Positions 13,701-15,306 of a stretch of DNA of 15,306 nt are shown here, one piece after another. Within the stretch, counting starts at the first letter, position 1, and each line of letters begins with the position of its first letter. Both the position numbers and the translations under genes were made by a program. Source of the stretch: JAVBOJ01 sp031550755. Its GTDB lineage: Bacteria; Bacillota; Clostridia; Oscillospirales; UBA929. Below the pieces are notes generated by a model that had not been told where the DNA came from, did not search any database, and saw nothing but the letters and a program-made list of their open reading frames with translations. The stretch is from NCBI GenBank assembly GCA_031550755.1, contig JAVBOJ010000136.1, positions 1 through 15,306 on the forward strand, read 5' to 3'.

Positions 13701-15306
13701 GGCGGCATAGTTAAAGTCGGCGTCCAGCAGCTCGCGGGACAGGTCGCCGTCCCACCAGATGGCGTAGTTGGCGGGCACGGTCGGTGCCTGCGCCTTGGGC
13801 AGAATCACGCCGCCCTTGGCGTTGTACAGCGGAGACAGCGTCTGGAACTCGCTGCTGTTGACGATGGTGTTGGAGAAGCTCTCGGACCCGGCGTAGCGCG
13901 GGTCGATGTCGGCCGTGATGCCGCGGCCCACGTCGATGTTGCCGTCCTTCCAGCCCCAGAGGATCTGGCCGGTGGCGGCGTCGCGCATTTCCATGCCGTA
14001 GGTAGCTCCGGTGTTTTCATGCACGCTGAGGATTTCCAGCCCCGGATGGGTCGGATCGAGGTCGCCGGTGTGCTGCGCGTCGCCGTGACCCAGTCCGGTA
14101 CCGGAAATCGGGGTCAGGTTGTCGTCAAACACGACCGCGCCGTAGATGACCTCGTCTTTGCCGTCGCTGTCCACATCGGCCACGCTGACCGAGTGGTTGC
14201 CCTGGCCTTCATACTGGGAGCCGTTGGGATAGGTGGTGGAATAGAAGCTGGCGCCCTTGACGAGCTTGCCGTCCGCCAGCGTGTAGGAGACGAGGAAGGT
14301 CTGGGTGTAATACCCGCGGCACATGACAAGGCTCGGATGCACGCCGTCCAGATAGGCCACGCAGGCCAGGAAGCGATCCATACGGTTGCCGTAGGTGTCG
14401 CCCCAGTTGTTGGTCACGGTGCGCGGCGGGTCATATTCCACGGTGTCGATGGCGGCACCGGTCTCGCCGTTGAACACGGTCAGATATTCCGGGCCGGAGA
14501 GGATGTAACCGCTGGTGTTGCGATAGTCCTTGGTCGGGTCGCCGATGGTGACGCCCTTGCCGTCCACCGTGCCGTCGGCGGTTTTGCAGGCCACCTCGGC
14601 CTTGCCGTCGCCGTCGAAATCATAGACCATAAACTGGGTATAGTGCGCGCCGGCGCGGATGTTGATCCCCAGGTCGATGCGCCACAGCAGCTTGCCGGAC
14701 AGCTTGTAGCAGTCCAGATAGACGTTGCCGGTATAGCCGCCGGAGGAGTTGTCCTTGGAGTTGGTGGGATCCCATTTGACGATGATCTCATACTCGCCGT
14801 CGCCGTCCACGTCGCCGACGGACGAATCGCTGGCGCGGTACTCATAGCTGCCGGAGGGGTTGGAGCCGCCCTCGGGCTTTTGCAGGCGGACGGATTTATA
14901 GTTGTCCATCCAGCAGGACACAACGGCGGAATCCATGGTTTCCACACCGCCGACGATGGTGGAAATGGAGTAGGTCGAGCTGTCCGAACCGCCGGCGTCG
15001 AGGAAGTTGGAGCTGTCGGTCACGGGGCCGGCCGTGCTCACGAGATAGCCGTTGCGGTAGACGTTGAAGGAGATGCCGGGGTCGTCGGTGCCGAGGTAGC
15101 GCCACGACACAAAGACGCCACGGCCGGGCTGATGGATGGCCACGAGGCCGCGATCCAGATATTCCATCTGGCGGGCCGGCAGGGTATAGGCCGCGTCGGG
15201 CAGACGGGACAGCCCGGCCATGGCGGCGATGACGGCCGCGGCGGCGGCGTCCACCTGCGCCGGTGTGGCGCTGGCGGGCAGGGCTTTGGCGGCGGCGACC
15301 GCCGAG
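10719..15306 (-). CDS. Modular rhamnogalacturonan lyase (PL11-like) / rhamnogalacturonan acetylesterase (CE12-like), N-terminus outside window
   Basis: At least 1528 residues; the frame is open to the window edge. Residue numbers count from the in-frame GTG at 15254, which is not the real start. Visible order: end of a FIVAR-like helical module (ATPAQVDAAAAAVIAAMAGL); PL11-type rhamnogalacturonan lyase (about 28-640) with QMEYLDRGLVAIH, calcium-loop motifs DVDGDGEYE (148), DFDGDGKAE (212) and DVDSDGKDE (360), and NIRAGAHYTQFMVYD; a beta-sandwich (about 645-795); an SGNH acetylesterase (about 801-1020) with GDST (Ser811), GGR (848-850), GHND (Asn881) and Asp997-x-x-His1000; fibronectin type III (about 1037-1127); a concanavalin-like module (about 1129-1356); a FIVAR-like module (about 1366-1428); and a Big_2 Ig-like domain (about 1433-1510). 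It should act outside the cell, deacetylating and cutting the rhamnogalacturonan-I backbone of pectin. There is no SLH, sortase or dockerin sequence at the C-terminus; the signal peptide must lie upstream. Confidence 0.93.
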   Translation of the reverse strand, partial: SAVAAAKALPASATPAQVDAAAAAVIAAMAGLSRLPDAAYTLPARQMEYLDRGLVAIHQPGRGVFVSWRYLGTDDPGISFNVYRNGYLVSTAGPVTDSSNFLDAGGSDSSTYSISTIVGGVETMDSAVVSCWMDNYKSVRLQKPEGGSNPSGSYEYRASDSSVGDVDGDGEYEIIVKWDPTNSKDNSSGGYTGNVYLDCYKLSGKLLWRIDLGINIRAGAHYTQFMVYDFDGDGKAEVACKTADGTVDGKGVTIGDPTKDYRNTSGYILSGPEYLTVFNGETGAAIDTVEYDPPRTVTNNWGDTYGNRMDRFLACVAYLDGVHPSLVMCRGYYTQTFLVSYTLADGKLVKGASFYSTTYPNGSQYEGQGNHSVSVADVDSDGKDEVIYGAVVFDDNLTPISGTGLGHGDAQHTGDLDPTHPGLEILSVHENTGATYGMEMRDAATGQILWGWKDGNIDVGRGITADIDPRYAGSESFSNTIVNSSEFQTLSPLYNAKGGVILPKAQAPTVPANYAIWWDGDLSRELLDADFNYAAGVGVPTVFKWDWKASKATTLLTMTGTQTNNGTKANPMLQADILGDWREEILVRTEESDAMRIYSTTAVTDTRLYTLMHNPQYRLGVAWQNVAYNQPPNVDYYLGTGMEIPQQPNIYVVGGEAQSTNLKKFNFTREGDVVQDYTAVTPVTNYTAAQGYGFEKGSAKEGVSNGPNPYQSYVRFTGKTLDSSKNFYTVNVYNYDAFLVDLPNGDYRVTAMVGANTGVIAELNRKIYPTDDAQRTISFDVAVVDGQLTLGLYNNDGALDPQLYSVVIDALPAREANKYPTVYLAGDSTVQTYNPNGTQYPMSGWGQMLPDFFKPEVRVTNFAIGGRSTKSFIADGFFDSIMRQIQPGDYLFVQFGHNDATSGNPTRFVSAADYKLYMKKYIDGARQRGAIPVIVTLVNRYDVNTGTGKFNVSFPEYVTAAQAVAAETSTLLIDLNAMSREFFEGYGPATSVRDELFMYLSAGEYPNYPTGSADATHFQVKGAIEMARLIRDGIRDNVATLAPYLMGASPNLDPPVTPENLKVLSAENGTIYLSWGKVAGAKTYEVYLRFASEPDSAYALAATVQTPNAVLNDLTDNRNYYIKVRAVNDVGASEFTDAVLAELRTVKDMIWEDFEEHTAAQLPWTLLTGNSLSGSYTGALSQAIETFGPTGKAGKYAGSGGGPRGLQLNMGRIVAYDKVDVEFDWYIGQPTSNRGQLAIQDGTKAAFGRSSFTMDNQFITFFTTNSAGSLYYMLGNKIDDANSLPATAVRLTGVTGSLNNWFKIKVSFNYTANTLSFEVKNAAGTVLDSRANLPFAEGVNYNKQIGSLRFMAGWTGSPGWTTYLDNLYIGQPRGTGGDDDIVEADKAALIAAVAVARALDPAKYIDLSPLDPILAWADDVIADITAPQADVDACLAALNEAVGKLVKVGTVITPKNSLISVKKGKTFQIVLTTDVNSAYIKYTPLNPLVATVSDTGLITGVKAGTTMILITSTDGSKITKSLTINVTN

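Noticed and set aside
1..15306. Defence system, prophage or biosynthetic cluster
   Set aside because: No gene in the window matches such systems; the Nmad1 protein alone is not enough.

Overview
The window reads as chromosomal DNA of a GC-rich, endospore-forming member of the Clostridia, most likely a gut Oscillospirales-type bacterium. This is an inference from a SpoVA-family sporulation protein, Firmicutes-type housekeeping proteins (KhpB/Jag, RuvA, YlmH), strong Shine-Dalgarno sites, and a very large secreted pectin-degrading enzyme. TAG is an ordinary stop here: ruvA and nadE both end with it.

Layout. 1-1202 (+): the C-terminal part of the RNA-binding protein KhpB/Jag with an unusual Gly/Arg/Ser tail, a clean terminator, then ruvA. 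1205-2774 (-): a broken gene for a secreted beta-helix protein with C-terminal SLH cell-wall anchors; it carries an A-tract frameshift in the signal peptide, an internal frameshift and an in-frame TAG. 2861-5516 (-): a three-gene operon (ABC ATPase, ABC-2-type permease, unrecognised two-TM protein) closed by a terminator. 5556-6302 (+): ylmH, divergent from the ABC operon. 6299-6742 (-): a YhcH/NanQ-family sugar-binding protein whose stop codon overlaps that of ylmH. 6842-6917 (-): tRNA-Arg(ACG) with a good promoter and a terminator. 7024-7458 (+): spoVAC without its usual partners. 7470-7644: a knot of structured repeats. 7645-9528 (-): nadE, whose glutaminase half has lost two of its three catalytic residues. 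9601-9800: an exactly 200-bp MITE-like element with 19-bp terminal inverted repeats, lying directly between the nadE -35 box and the last codons of the next gene. 9789-10361 (-): a double Nmad1/DUF1599 protein. 10459-10706: four unrelated long perfect hairpins in a row. 10719 to the window end (-): a modular rhamnogalacturonan lyase (PL11-like) / rhamnogalacturonan acetylesterase (CE12-like) enzyme whose N-terminus lies outside the window.

Most genes are single housekeeping loci on alternating strands. The real operon is the ABC trio. The secreted pectinase points to plant-cell-wall (rhamnogalacturonan-I) use, with one polypeptide apparently removing acetyl groups and cutting the backbone. 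The SLH pseudogene suggests a lost surface protein. I did not find a recognisable defence system, CRISPR array, phage or intact transposase. The observations most worth follow-up are the glutaminase-dead-looking NadE, the MITE wedged between two genes, the hairpin cluster, and the RGG-like tail on KhpB.
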